Below the pieces are notes generated by a model that made no database searches, had not been told where the DNA came from, and saw nothing but the letters and a program-made list of their open reading frames with translations. Below, one piece after another: positions 1 to 12,536 of a stretch of DNA of 64,000 nucleotides. The first letter of the stretch is position 1. Each line of letters begins with the position of its first letter. The stretch is from contig LLEY01000053.1 in NCBI GenBank assembly GCA_001414485.1, positions 186,001 through 250,000 on the forward strand, given 5' to 3'. Both the position numbers and the translations under genes were made by a program. This DNA comes from Calycina herbarum (Eukaryota > Ascomycota > Leotiomycetes > Helotiales > Pezizellaceae).

Positions 1-3000
1 TATTTCCTCTATTTGTCTAAGAGTAGAAAGCTATAGAGAGCTTTCTTTTTACACCTAATTACTCTATAAGAGCGATTTAAAATTTTAAGATAAAGAGCTT
101 ATCTCTATCTAAGAGTATTTCTTTAAGTAGTCTATGTCTTAAGACTACTTTTCTAAGGAATATAAATACTAATTCCTTAGCTATACTTAACTCTATATAT
201 ACTATTAAAATTATATACTTTATAAGTCGTTCTATAATAACTAGGATTATGTTATATTTAACTCCTATTATTAGATCTTTAGATTTTAGTAATTTAATAA
301 TAAAATCTATAAATATCGATTTCTAAGGTATTTATAGTATTAGAGTAGTGTTTATCTATCTATAAGGAGTATAGTAGAAAGCTTTATTCTAGGTATAGGT
401 ATTATATTCTACTATTACTTTCTTAACTATCGTAGATAATCGATTAATATAGTAGTATTATCTTATCTACTAAAGAGTTCTACGAATTCCTTAGTAGCTA
501 TAAGTAGGCGTAGTATAGTAATCTTATATAAACTCTCTTATATACGAGCTAGGAACCTATAGTTTCTCTTTTATATACTAGTTATAACCTTTATATATAT
601 TCTAAATTTTATCTATCTAGATATTGTTTATTACTACTATTTTATATATAGTAGGTACTAAGTCTCTATTCTTAAGAGTTTTTAAGATTATAATCTTCTT
701 ATACTCTTTATTTCTCTTATATCTAGGTTTTTAGCTAAGAGTATTAGCTTAAGTATTTAACGTTCTCTTTATATATTAAATAATAATATTAAATCCTCTT
801 AATATTTCTACCTATCTAGCTAACTATCTAGTTATAAGTTCCTTAGTTATTATAAACGTTCTAAGGTTCTTATAGTTAGATAGAATTATAACTTAATATT
901 TTACTAGCTATAAATAGATTCTCTAGTATTCTAAGACTAATACTATAGTAAGTAATTCTTTATCGAAGATATTATAGTTTTATTATATTAGGTTAAATGT
1001 TTTAGAATAATATATAATAGGTATAAGTTTCCCTTTTCTATTTAGTTATAAGTGAATCGTATCTACTAATATATCTAAGGCGTCTGTTTTGATTATACTA
1101 GGTTTTTCTATAAACCTTGCTTTAATCCTTTGAAAAGTATTCTTAGTCTATTTATTTTAAATAAATTTAATAGCTTTCTTAACTAGTACTAACATTAGTT
1201 TAGTAATCTTTATATAGTCTTATATAAATAAACGACAAAAGTTTATAAATCTAAGAAAGGACTATATATCTTTTATATTCTCTAGTAACTTCTAGTTTAA
1301 GATGTTTTAGATCTTTGCTAGATCTATTTCTATTTTCTCGAGGCTAAATACCTATCTTAGGAAAAGTGTCTAAGTTATTCTAAACTTATATTTTAAGAGT
1401 TTTAACCGAGAGTTTACTTTTATAAGTTATTATAAAACTTCTTTAATATATCTTTTATATTCTTCTTCTTTTTCTAAGAAGATTAAGATATTATTTAGAT
1501 AATAGATTACTATTACTCTTAAAAGATCTCTTAAAATATTATTATTTTATCTTTAATATATAGCTAGTATATTATAAAGTCTAAATAGTATAACTATGTA
1601 TTTATAAAGGCTCGATAGTAAGGTAAACGCTGTCTTCTATTCGTCTCTGGTTTTTATTTATATAAGTCTATAGACGTTTTATTAATCTAGTTTCGTAAAT
1701 CGTACTACCTTACTTAACTTGTCTTATAAGTATTAGCTAGGTAGTAGCGGATAAGCGTTCTTAACTATAGTATAATTTACTTCTTAATAATTAATATATA
1801 CTCTCCTATCTAAGTTGTCTTTTTTCTTAATAATAAGTATATTTAAGGTAATTAGTAACTTAGATCTTCTAATATATCTCTTCTTAATACCTTCTTTTAT
1901 ATAACTTTCTATTCTCTATAGGCTTTTCTAGTTATATAACTGAAGCTTCTGCCTTAAGAGATAATAACCCTCTTTTAATTTAATCTTATAATTCTATAAG
2001 CGATGTTTTAGTAAGGCTTATAAGTCTTCTAGGTTTTTGAACAAAGTCTTAAATTCTCTGTACTATATAGGTATTTTGTTATTAGCTTTCTTACTAACCT
2101 GTAGAGGACTCTAGGTAAGGTGTTCTAGCGTATTAGAAGAGGTAGCGCTAACCTCGTTCTAGCCTTGAAGTTATTAATATAAACCTACGTATTTATATTA
2201 GCTAAACGTTACTATTCTAGCCTTCTAGTTAATGTCTAGATTATGTTATTAAATCTATAGTATACTAAGTATTACTTTCTTACTTTCTATTTTAATAATA
2301 TTAAATTATATATCTAAGTAGTATTCTTTAATATTAGTTTTTATTAGAATAGTTTACTAGTTAATAATTCTATTTTAGTATATAATATCTGTTCTATTAA
2401 CTACTCCTAATTAGTATAGTTTTATTCTCTTAATTAGAACGTTTAGCTTTTCTAAAGCTATAAAGGAAATAAAGTTACTTATTACTCTTAAGTTAATTAT
2501 AACTTATAACTTTTTTTCTTATATTTCTATAGTTACTATTAACTGCTTCTCTTCTAAAGTAGTATATATCTCTGATTTTATATAATAAACTCTAAATATA
2601 TAGTCTTTAGTATTCTTTTCTCTAACTGCTCTTATTTAAGACTAAGGAAAAAATACTACTTTATCTTTATTAGATAAAGCTACTTTATATGTTTATTAAT
2701 ATTTTACTATCTTATTAGGTTTAGGTAATATTCTCTTAAACTGTTTTTTTAATATCTAATTAATAGTAGCGCTTAGTAGGTATCTAATCTAACGTATAGT
2801 TATTTCTTATATTACTTCTAGAAACTATAATTCTTTTATAAATAGGAAATAATATTCTTCTAGTTTTAACTCTACCTATTTAGCTATGTCGAATTCCTAT
2901 CGTTCCTAGAATAGTATACTAAATAGTTTAGACGAACTATACTTTCTAAATATTATTCCGTTGTTTTTAATTAATATAACTATAATATAACGACTAAATT

Positions 3001-4659
3001 TCTCTAGTATATACTTTTTAGATACTATTCTAAGGAAAGCTATTTTAATTCTTTTCTAACATCTGTTTAAGACTTGCTACGACTATAAGCTAGTCTCTTT
3101 CTAAACGTTGTAGACCCTCTATACGTCTCCTACTTTAGGATAACTAGGTCTTTTAGCTTGTTATTAACTATACTTAAGTTCTTTTCCTTTAATAGTCTCT
3201 TAACTAGTAATTAGACTAACTAAAGTTATTATTTCACAGTCTTCTCTCTTAATAGTATATATTATTAAGAGAGTTAGGTTAATTCCTTATATTATATAAG
3301 AGCTCTAGAAATCTGGTTTCTAATTATCTATATATACCTAGCGATTTCCTTACTTAAATATTCTAGTAAACGTCTAGGTTTCTTCTATACTAGGACCTAT
3401 ATTTTGAACTTCTTTTTCTAACCTAAATAATAAGTCTAATAACTCTAAAGAACTAGTTAAAGGTAGTGATTTATACTCTACTTAAATAGGCGACGTATTT
3501 CCTACTTTAGACTATAAATATATAGCGTCTGCTACTGTATTCGAGGTATTTATTATATTATAGTATTTCTTAAGAAGTAGATTTCTATTATTATTAGTAT
3601 CTTAAATACTCTTTTCCTTACTATCTTTAACTTATATTCTATATTCTTTAGCTTTAAGTTCTAAATCTATAAGTTTAATTTTATTAAGCAAAGCTACTTC
3701 TTTTTAAACTATAGTATTAATTTACTTTTTCTCTTTTAAGTCCTTTTTCTTAGTATACTCGTTTACTCTATAGCTAGATAGACTATATAAGTAATATAAA
3801 TTCTACTTATACTAGCGATTTCTTTCTTTCTAAGATAGTTCTCTCTTTTAAGAGTTTTCTTTCTTAGATTCCTTTCTTAGAACCTATAATTTCTAAGTAG
3901 CGTTAATTTCTATAAGATCTTTATAATCTTTTTATCTACTCTTTCTATATTAATAACTATAACTTCCTTTCTTCTCTAGATTTCTTTTATAAATATAATT
4001 ATCGATTTTAATTATATTATTTATTAATTTATTTAATATATCTAGAAAATCTTCTTAGGTAAGTTTATCTTTAATATTATTCTTAAGTCTATAATAGAAT
4101 TATTTATATAACGTCTTATTATTCTATCCTATCTATATAGAGTATTATTAAAATTATAAGGTATATTTAGTAGCTAAACTCTTTTACTTAAGTATATATA
4201 AAGCTCTAACTATCTTTTTCTTTATATTAATATCTTTAAAAGCCTAGTTAATTCTATTCTTAAACTCTTAAATATTTCTAAATAAATCCTTTATCTTCTT
4301 AGATATTTAAAGAGAGACATTTCCCTTAGTTGTTTTATTTACCTAGTAATCTTCTAGATATAGTTCTAACTAGTTATAAGCTACCCCTTCGAGACAAGTA
4401 GACAACTATATAACCTAGTTAGTTTTATTTCTAAACTAAGTATAATAAAAGTTTAAGTAGAGAGAAGCTTTTATTAAGAACTTAGCTAGTTTCTTAGGTA
4501 AGCTATTAAACAGCTTTAGAATTAGAAGTTTCACCTCCTTACGAAGAGTAGTAACTAGCGTAACTAGGGAAGCCACAGCTAGCTTTAGTAGAGTGGTTTT
4601 CAGAGTAGAAGAGGTTACTAACATAGTAGCGATCTTTACTTCTAAGTAGATACTTAAAG
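1..4659 (-). mobile_element. RIP-degraded Ty3/gypsy retrotransposon, internal region (gag-pol), cut by left window edge
   Basis: This AT-rich block is full of stops in all frames but keeps a readable retrotransposon order on the minus strand. Close to the LTR, at about 4436-4620, is a gag-like stretch resembling the LPKKLxxFLxxxxxYLxF pattern of gypsy capsids. At about 1480-1510 the minus strand reads YYLNNILI, which is the reverse-transcriptase YLDDILI box with both Asp codons changed to Asn. At about 1560-1640 it reads LYKYIVILFRLYN, a decayed form of the LYEYLVMPFGLxN box. Asp-to-Asn, Glu-to-Lys and Gly-to-Arg changes are those expected from RIP. Integrase should lie nearest position 1, but I could not read a diagnostic motif there. 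No functional protein can be made. Confidence 0.85.
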
Positions 4660-5122
4660 TATAACGAAACTTAAATAAACTAAACAAAGATAACTAAGTC
4701 TCGAAGGTTAGTATATAGGTAAGAAGTACAGATACGCTAGGTTATTTACTTAGAAGTAAACTCGTTACTTATATTAAAGATATTAAATAAGATAATAAGA
4801 TTAATAACTAAAGTTAAGTACGAAGCTCCTATCTAATAGCAGACGTGCTAGTCTTATATAGAACCTTTCGTTTATATTAGAGTTCTACTTAGCAGGAGTT
4901 CTAAAGATAGAGTTCGACTCTATTTCTAGGACTTCTTAAAACTAGACTCTATTACCTAACCGCTTCTATCCGAGTTATATAATATAACTATAATAAGATT
5001 CTTAGGATTATATATCCTTCTATATCTAATCCTTTCTATCTATCAGGGTTATAATAGTGCTTGTCCTATTAGAGCGTCGCCTAGACTTTACTTATTCACG
5101 TGCTAGCACGTGATTCGTAACA
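4660..5122 (-). repeat. 5' LTR (463 bp) of the minus-strand gypsy element
   Basis: On the minus strand the LTR begins TGTTACGAATCACGTG at 5122 and ends CGTTATA at 4660. An ancestral TGT...ACA LTR whose final CA became TA by RIP would give these ends. It contains a TATA-like element (CTATATAAG) about 60% of the way in. The same LTR family recurs at 7533-8235 (solo), 51772-52028 and 52029-52313. The next bases (5123 onward) are the C-terminal half of a Fot1-like transposase, so the retroelement probably inserted into that DNA transposon and the other half should lie beyond the left edge. Confidence 0.85.
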
Positions 5123-5698
5123 TAGCCCCTCTTCTGTTGAGGCAGACTCTTAGGTTTCGTAGACCTCTTATAACCTAACAGAAGCTCTTTCGTAAACGAC
5201 TTTAGTTAGAGATCGTATTACTTATTATTAAGGAAGCTCGTCTACTTCTCTTTTTCAAACTGTCGCTTTATTAGCTAAAGATATAGAGCGTTTAGCTTAT
5301 AAATTAACTCTTGTTAATACCGAGCTACGTATACTTTAAGCGGCAAATAAGGTACTTTCTAAGCGTCGTAGAGCTAAAAAGAATCGTATCTGTTAAGGAG
5401 ATATACTTACTATAGAGGATATATATAATATTACAACTTAAGACAATGTAAATAAGAAGATACGACGTAATAAGCGCTTTAGAAGAGTAAATCGTAAGAA
5501 AGGGATTTTAACTACGCGATGTTATAGCACTTATAGAAAGACTAGTTATAATATACGAACTTATTAAAAACTTATAAATATATCTAGCTTATTAGAATCT
5601 AAAGAGTAATAAGTTTTATCTATTATTATAGTTGATTTATTATATTTTAAAGTAGTAGAAGTTAGTAAAAGTACGTAGCGCGGTAATAGATTACGTTA
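5123..5698 (+). mobile_element. 5'-truncated Fot1/pogo-like transposon (transposase C-terminus plus 3' terminal repeat)
   Basis: The plus strand parallels the C-terminal transposase region of the complete element at 12537-14401, including the SKRRRAKKN basic stretch near 5370 and a run of Arg/Lys codons near 5460-5520. It ends with a shortened terminal repeat (GCGCGGTAATAGATTACG) followed by TA at 5697-5698, the reverse complement of the 5' end of the next copy. The N-terminal half is missing at the junction with the LTR. From 5699 to 5806 there is about 110 bp of AT-rich DNA in which I see nothing. Confidence 0.75.
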
Positions 5699-5806
5699 AG
5701 TATATTTTAAAGATATATTAACTAGATATTATAGAAATACCTAGATAACTTCTACTCTACTTATATAAATAATATTCTAATCTTTATAAATAAAACCTTT
5801 AAAGAA

Positions 5807-7532
5807 TAACGTAATTTATTACCGAGTCGGATATATTACTAAGTTAGACACTTTTCTCTATATTCTACTCTACTAACTTTAACACGTGTTTTCTTAACTA
5901 CTATAAATAGAAATTTAAGCTAAAGAAGTATGAATTATTCTAGCTATCGAGGCTATTCGAACTTCTAAAAAACTAAGCTAATACTCTATAGTAAAGATTT
6001 ACAAAGTACTACTTTCGACTCTCTTCGACAGAATAGCTAGCTAAACCTACTACTCTGAAACTAAGGCTAATAGTCTTAAGTTAATTATACTAGAAGAGGA
6101 GGTAATTTCTCGGAATATACTTAAGCTAGATTTCAGAGAGTTTATATCGTAGCTAGCTAGTATTAAAGATATAGCTAATTTTATCCTAGAATTAAAAGAG
6201 GTAGAACGCGTTAGTAAGCTCTAGGCTTATTAATTTATATAACGACAACTAGCTCTTAAGACGCGTTTTAATCGCGTTTACGATTTCTAAAAAGCCTTAT
6301 ACGAAGATCCTAAGCTAATTAGTACGTGGTTTCGACTAGTAGAAAATATAAAGATAAAATATAGGATTTTAGACTACGACTTTTATAACTTCGACGAGAC
6401 TAGGTTTATAATAGATATAATCTACGTTATAATAGTTATAACCCGCGTAGATCGACGTAGTAGAGATAAGGTAATTTAGCTAGAGAATAGAGAATAGACT
6501 ACAGCTATTACCTATATTAATAGTAAAGGCTAGAGTGTTCCTCTATTCTTAGTAGTTTAAGAGAAGAATTATCTTATAAACTAGTATACCGACGGCGGCC
6601 TTCTATCTAACTAGGTTATTAAACTAATAAGTAATAGGTAGATAAATAATAAGACAGGTTTAGAATAGCTAAAACACTTTAATAAACATACTACTACTTA
6701 TATAAAAAGTCTATATTAAATACTAGTATTAGATAGATATAAGAGTTATAAATCAGCTAAGTTCTAAGAGTACTATAAAGTATATAATATTATAACTCTT
6801 AGACTATCTATTTATTCGTCTTATCTAACCTAGCTACTTAATATTAGATACTTTAGTATATTAAAGTAAGTGTATAGTTAATAGATTAAGACGTTTATTA
6901 AAGCTTATATTAACTATATTATAAAGGTAGAGTTCTTTCTAGCTTTTATAATAGTATATAGAGAATCTATAATAGCTTAAAACGCTTAGGCTAGATTCTA
7001 TAGAGCTGGCTTAGTACTCTTTAACTTATAAGTAGTTTATTTAAAGCTTAATATAAAGTTATAAACTCTAACTTCTTCTAGACTCTCTACTACTAATACT
7101 AATCCTTAGGTCTCCTAGACCTCTTCTAATCTAACTAAAGCTCTTTTATAAATAACACTTATTTAAAATCGAATTACCTGTTATTAAGAGAGCTCGCTAA
7201 CTCTACTCTTCGAGATAGTTACTATATTAGCTAAGAGTATAAAGCGAATAGCTTATAAGATAACTCTTCTATCTACTAAGGTATATACTTTTTAAGCAGC
7301 TAACGAAGCCTTAAGTAAACGCCGTAGAGCTAAAAAGGCTTATATCTGTTAAGAGAGTACACTTATAGTAGAGAATATATAAGATATTATAGCTTAGAAG
7401 GATATAGATAAGCAGATATAACGCGACGTATATATAGCGGAGAGTAGTTATAAGAAGAGTTAACTATCTAGATAATACTATAAAATCTATAGAAAAGCTA
7501 GTTATAACGTACGAACTTATTAAGAGACTATA
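5807..7532 (+). mobile_element. Fot1/pogo-like DNA transposon, RIP-decayed, 3' tail split off by a solo LTR
   Basis: The element starts at TA plus ACGTAATTTATTACCGAGTCG, a terminal repeat matching the 12537-14401 copy. Near 6380 the plus strand reads YDFYNFDETRFII, the catalytic block around the second Asp of Fot1/pogo (Tc1/mariner) DDE transposases, here with Gly changed to Arg. The transposase C-terminus continues to about 7530. The tail resumes at 8236-8290 (shared GATATATCTAG and GATTCCGAGTAGTTTTAG blocks) after a solo LTR flanked by a perfect CTATA duplication. That tail is then interrupted by the next Fot1-like element at 8291. Many in-frame stops make it inactive. Confidence 0.8.
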
Positions 7533-8235
7533 TATTATAAATCACGTTTTACGTAGTAAGTAGTCTAGATAACACTCTAATAGAATAAGATATAATATCT
7601 AGGAAATAGAAGGTAATATAGAAGGGAATCGATAATATAAAGGTATTTAGAGATTCTAGGATCTCACTGTTGAACACGTGTTAGAGATCACGTGATATAA
7701 AGAATCACTTAGGTCGACTAGCGACCTAGGCGATCTAGGTTAACTAGATCGACGAGTGATCCTATCTACCTAGGATATAAAGATTCTATATAAGACTAGT
7801 ACGTCTACTATTAGATAGAAGCTTCGTATTAGAGCTTATAGCAAGTACTAATAAATTAAACTATAGAGGCTGTCTATATATAAGAAGATTCGATTATTCT
7901 TTCTAAGCTAGAGTCCTTACTAACTTATATACTTAGTTAGCTCTTTCTAGAGGGTTCTGCTAAGAGTACTCTCGAAGGTTCTATTACGTCTATGCGTTGC
8001 CAAGCGAGGTCACGTGAATGCGTCGCTGGAGTACTCCGAGACTTATTCTACAGATATAACTCTTAATACTTCGTACTTAACTTTAGTTATTAATCTTATT
8101 ATCTTATTTAATATCTTTAATATAAGTAACGAGTTCACTTCTAAGTAAATAATCTAGTATATCTATACTTCTTATCTATATACTAACTCTTTAAGACCTA
8201 GTTACCTTTGTTTAGTTTATTTAAGTTTCGTTATA
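7533..8235 (+). repeat. Solo LTR of the gypsy family with 5-bp target duplication CTATA
   Basis: The sequence begins TATTATAAATCACG, a RIP-altered version of TGTTACGAATCACG, and ends CGTTATA like the LTR at 4660-5122 read in the other direction. The five bases before it (7528-7532) and after it (8236-8240) are both CTATA, the target duplication expected of a gypsy element. There is no internal region, so it is a solo LTR left by recombination. It is about 240 bp longer than its 463-bp relative because of an insertion at about 7829-8068. It interrupts the 3' tail of the Fot1-like element that starts at 5807. Confidence 0.85.
7829..8068. mobile_element. About 240-bp insertion inside the solo LTR, possible MITE
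   Basis: The LTR reads normally up to CTTCGTA at 7822-7828, then departs, and resumes after a second CTTCGTA at 8069-8075. The repeated heptamer (8 bp if one C-to-T change is allowed) looks like a target-site duplication, which would suit a hAT-type non-autonomous element. The ends are weakly inverted (TAGAGCTTATA at one end, TAAGAGTTATA on the other strand at the other end). It has no coding capacity. The assignment to a superfamily is inference. Confidence 0.5.
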
Positions 8236-8290
8236 CTATAGATATATCTAGTTTCTCGGATTCCGAGTAGTTTTAGTTAATTTAATATAT

Positions 8291-10146
8291 TAACGTATTT
8301 CATAAGCGAGTCGCTTATATAAGCGGGTTGCCTACTTTCCTCGTCGCGTACTATATACTACTTTTAAATTATAATAGCTTAATACTATAACGTTTAATTA
8401 CCTTCTTAAGAAGCTAATATTATTTTAGTAACCTAAGAACTCGAAAACAACGCGTTATTAACTAAATAAAGTATTATAAAGATTTACTATATTTCTTAAA
8501 AGACTCTCTCTAATCGACGCGCTAGAAAGCTCTTATAACGCGATTACTAGTCTAATTCGAAAAAGCTTATAAAGCTAGAGAAGAAGGTAATAGTTAGATA
8601 TATATTAGAGTTAGATTTATAAGAGTTTTCGCTTATAAGAGATATAGTATAAGATATAGCTAATAATCTACTAAGAGAGCGCGATAGAAAGCCTATAGAT
8701 AGAAACTAGCTAGATAACTTTATAAAACGTATACCTAAGCTTAAAACTCGATAGAGTCGTTTATATAATCGTTAGCGAGCTTTAACTAAGGATCCGCGAG
8801 TTATTAGTCTATAGTTTACGCTTATATAGTCTATTAAAGAGAAATATAGTATTTAAAATAAGAATATTTATAACTTTAACGAAAGTAGCTTTATAATAGG
8901 AGTTATTTTATTCTAACTTATTATTATAAGCTTAGAAACGCGTAGGAAGCGAAAGCAAGTTCAGCTAGGTAATCGTAAGTAGATTATAGTTATTTAGAGA
9001 GTTAACGTAATAGAATAGATAATCCCGCTATTTATTATATTTGTAGACAAAGTACTTATTTCTACCTAGTACTAAGATATATATATACTATACGATTAAG
9101 TAATTAAGGTTAGTAATAACGACTAGATAAATAATAAGCTTAGAGTTATATAGTTAAAGTATTTTAATAAGTATATAAAGGTATAAAGTATAGAAGAATA
9201 TCGTTTATTAATTATTAATAGTTATAAGAGCTATAACTCGCTTAAATTCTAGTAACTCTATAAAGACTTAAATACTATTACTCTCTATATACCTCTACAC
9301 TTATTATATCTACTATAGCTGCTTAATATAGTCTACTTCTCGCTATTAAAGCGAGTATATAAAGCTAAGATATTAGGCTTAGTACGGAATTATATTAATT
9401 ATATTACTAAAGAAACCTTTCTTCTTATATTTAAAGTAGCTTTTTATAAAGTATTTATAAAGAATAATATCTACGCGAGTTTTAAAGAGGCTAGGCTAGT
9501 CTTATATAGCCTAGAAGCTATGTTATCAAAGCTTGATTTAAGGCTTCGTACGCTAATACTAATAATACTAGAAGACACTTTATAAACACCTAAAATACTA
9601 AGTAACGTATATAAAATAATAGCTTAATCAACGCTTATTCGAGATCGGATTTAAAGATATTAAGACTTGTTATCTAGTTCTATTATTCAGTCTCTTAATT
9701 AACTTGAAAAAGGCTTAACTAGGGTAATATATAATATAGTATTAATATATAAGGCAATTACTAGTCTTCGTATAATAACTAAGGCTATAACTAAGTATAA
9801 AAGTCGTAAGAGAAAGTATATTAAGAGTTAAGAGATATTAATAGTAGACGACGTAGCTGATTTAATTATATCTAAGGAAAATAGTAGCTAGAAATAAGAT
9901 AAAGAGTCTAGGAAGAGAGTTCGCGTAGATAGGTACTATAGCCGTTATAGTAAAACTAGGTATAATTCTTATACTTATTAGATAGAAATATTAGATATAG
10001 AAGATAGCGAAAGTTCTAAAGAATACTAGATAGCTTCTATAGTAATAATAACTTTATATAGTATTAAGTATTTTATATTATAATAACACTAGGTTGAAAA
10101 AGTAGGCGACTCGCTTATATAAGCGACTCGCTTATAAAACACGTTA
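8291..10146 (+). mobile_element. Complete-length Fot1/pogo-like transposon, family B, RIP-decayed
   Basis: Inverted terminal repeats of about 45-50 bp bound the element: TAACGTATTTCATAAGCGAG at 8291 and its reverse-complement partner ending ACGTTA at 10146, both containing AAGCGAGTCGCTTATATAAG. TA dinucleotides flank both ends as expected for Tc1/mariner elements. Near 8865-8910 the plus strand reads IYNFNESSFIIGV, the YNFDETGFxxG catalytic block with Asp-to-Asn and Gly-to-Ser changes. The 1.86-kb length is normal for a Fot1 element. Its terminal repeats differ from those of the neighbouring elements, so it is a separate family. From 10147 to 10390 there is only AT-rich DNA. Confidence 0.85.
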
Positions 10147-10390
10147 TAGTTAATTTATTAATATTCTAAGTTTAATACTAAGAAAAACTAATCCGGTTTC
10201 TAATATAATCTAAGTTCTAATAAACTATGTTAATATTTTATACTTTTTATAATTATAATTATTTAATAGTAGAGAAGTAAGAAGAGTATTTTAAGAGACT
10301 AGAATAGCTTTATAATCTATCTAATAAGTCTTTAAATTTTTATAAAAGAGCTTTTTATACTATAAAAGTATAACTATATTAATAAAGTAA

Positions 10391-12256
10391 TAACGTAGTA
10401 TACTAGAACCTTGTAATTATTAGGACCTTGTGTATTTTTTCCTACTCTACTACTTTAAAATATAATAAAACTATTATAATATATTAAATTAATTAAAACT
10501 ACTTAGAATCTAATAAACTAGATATATTTACAACTTCTTAACACGTCTACGTATTATAACTAGTTTTTCTATAAGTACTATAACGTCGCTAAGTCGTTTA
10601 TTCTTTATCTTCTCTACTCTCTCTAGAGCGCTTATTATATCGAACCTACTCCTTCGTATTCTTCTAAGCTAATCCGTTCTATATATCCTCTATAGTAAGT
10701 ATACCTCCTTCTTAGACACAGGTATTTTTAGCTCTTCAGTGTTTGCTAAGAGCTTTATTTACTATTCGAAGTATATAGACCTTAGCTAATAAGAGGGTTA
10801 TCTTATAAGCTAATCACTTTATACCTTTTATTAATAAAGCGATTATCTAGAAAATAGGTATTAGTAAGCTTCCTTAGTAATAAGTAATATAATCCTTAAT
10901 AAGAGTTAATTACAAAAGAGCTTTTAGAAGAGTTATAAAGAGTCTAGGAGACCTAAGAGGTAGCGTCAGCAGAGAGAGGTCTAGTAAGTATAGAAGTCTA
11001 TAACTTAATATTAAGCTTTAAGATTATAGTCTAGGGTTCTAAAGATACTAGACCAGCTCTATAAAACCCAGCTTTAGTGTTTTAGGTTATTATTAACTAG
11101 TTATAAGCTATGTAAAACATAAGAAAGAACTTAACCTTAGTAATATAGTTTATATAAGTCTTAATAAAGGTCTCGATTTAACGCTTATATATACGTTTAA
11201 GAATACTAAAACATCTAATATTAAGTAGCTAGGTTAGATAAGACGAATAAGGAAGTAGATAAAGAGTAATAATATTATATAACTTATAATACTCTTAGAA
11301 TACTACTGATTTATAACTCGTATATCTATTTAGAACTAATATTCGATATAGCTCTTTTATATAACTATAAGTATACTTATCGAAGTGTTCTAGCTATTCT
11401 AAGCCTATCCTATTATTAGTCTATCTATTACTAGTTAGTTTAATAACCTAGTTATTAGGAAGACCGCTCTTAGTATACTAACTAGTAAAGTGATTTTTCT
11501 CTTAAACTACTAAGAATAGAGAGATACTTAAACTCTCTCTATTAATATAGACAATTACTATAGCCTATTCCCGATTACCTAGCTAGACAGCCTTACCTCT
11601 ACTAAGTCGATTAGCGCGTATAACAACTATTCTAGTATAGATAATACTTATTATAAAACCAGTCTTATTAAAGTTATAGAAATCGCAGTCTTAGATTCTA
11701 TATTTCGCTTATATATTCTCTACTAGTCGAAACCACGCGCTAATTAGCTTAGGATCTTCGTATAAGGTCTTTTAGAAATCGTAAACGCGATTAAAACACG
11801 TCTTTAGTTCTAGACGTCGTTATATAAATCGTTATACCTAGTTCTTTCTAACGCGTTATTCTCTATATAACTCGAGTATATAATTTACTATATCTTCTAT
11901 ACTACCTAGCTAGGGCGTAAATCCTCTTATATCTAGATTAAGTATATTTTAAATAATCACCTCCTCTTCTATTATAGTTATTTTATAATTTACTAGCCAG
12001 CGTTCGCTAAGAGTAGTTCAACTAGCTATTCTATTAATAAGTATAGAATAAGAGACTCTATATAGCTTCGCAGCTTTACTACGGTTTATTCGTTTAGATA
12101 ATCGAATAGCTTCGATAGCTAGGATAATTCGAGCTTCTTAGGTTTAAGATTCTATTAGATAGTTATTAAGAAAACGTGTATTAAAGTTAAAGATAGTAGA
12201 GTAGAGAAAAAATTCATAAGATTCTAATAATTACAAGGTTCTAGTATACTACGTTA
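10391..12256 (-). mobile_element. Complete-length Fot1/pogo-like transposon, family C, RIP-decayed
   Basis: The ends are inverted repeats sharing ACGTAGTATACTAGAACC and CTTGTAATTATTAG, beginning with TA at 10391 and ending TA at 12256. On the minus strand, opposite about 11640-11690, the sequence reads CDFYNFNKTGFI, the Fot1 catalytic block with Asp-to-Asn and Glu-to-Lys changes. Length is 1.87 kb. The internal 3' tail resembles that of family A, but the terminal repeat is distinct. From 12257 to 12536 there is AT-rich DNA without recognisable content. Confidence 0.85.
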
Positions 12257-12536
12257 TACTTTTTTAAAAGTAATAGTATTCTAATTAGTATATCTAGATC
12301 TAGTATACTAATTCTAGTATATAATTAGCTAATTCCTAGGATTTCTTTATCTAATATACTTACTATTTAAAGCTTTTAGAGCTAGATATATATCTTAGTA
12401 GTATTAGTAGATTAAGCTTACTTTTTTTATAGTAGAGTATTATTTACTACTATTATACTAGTAGTCTAATTATTAATATCTATAACTAATTATTCTATCT
12501 TAGTTAGTATTAATAAAGAAGTATTTAGAATACTTA

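Noticed and set aside
4436..4687. 83-codon minus-strand open frame as a host gene
   Set aside because: It spans the LTR edge and the start of gag of the RIP-degraded gypsy element and is explained by it.
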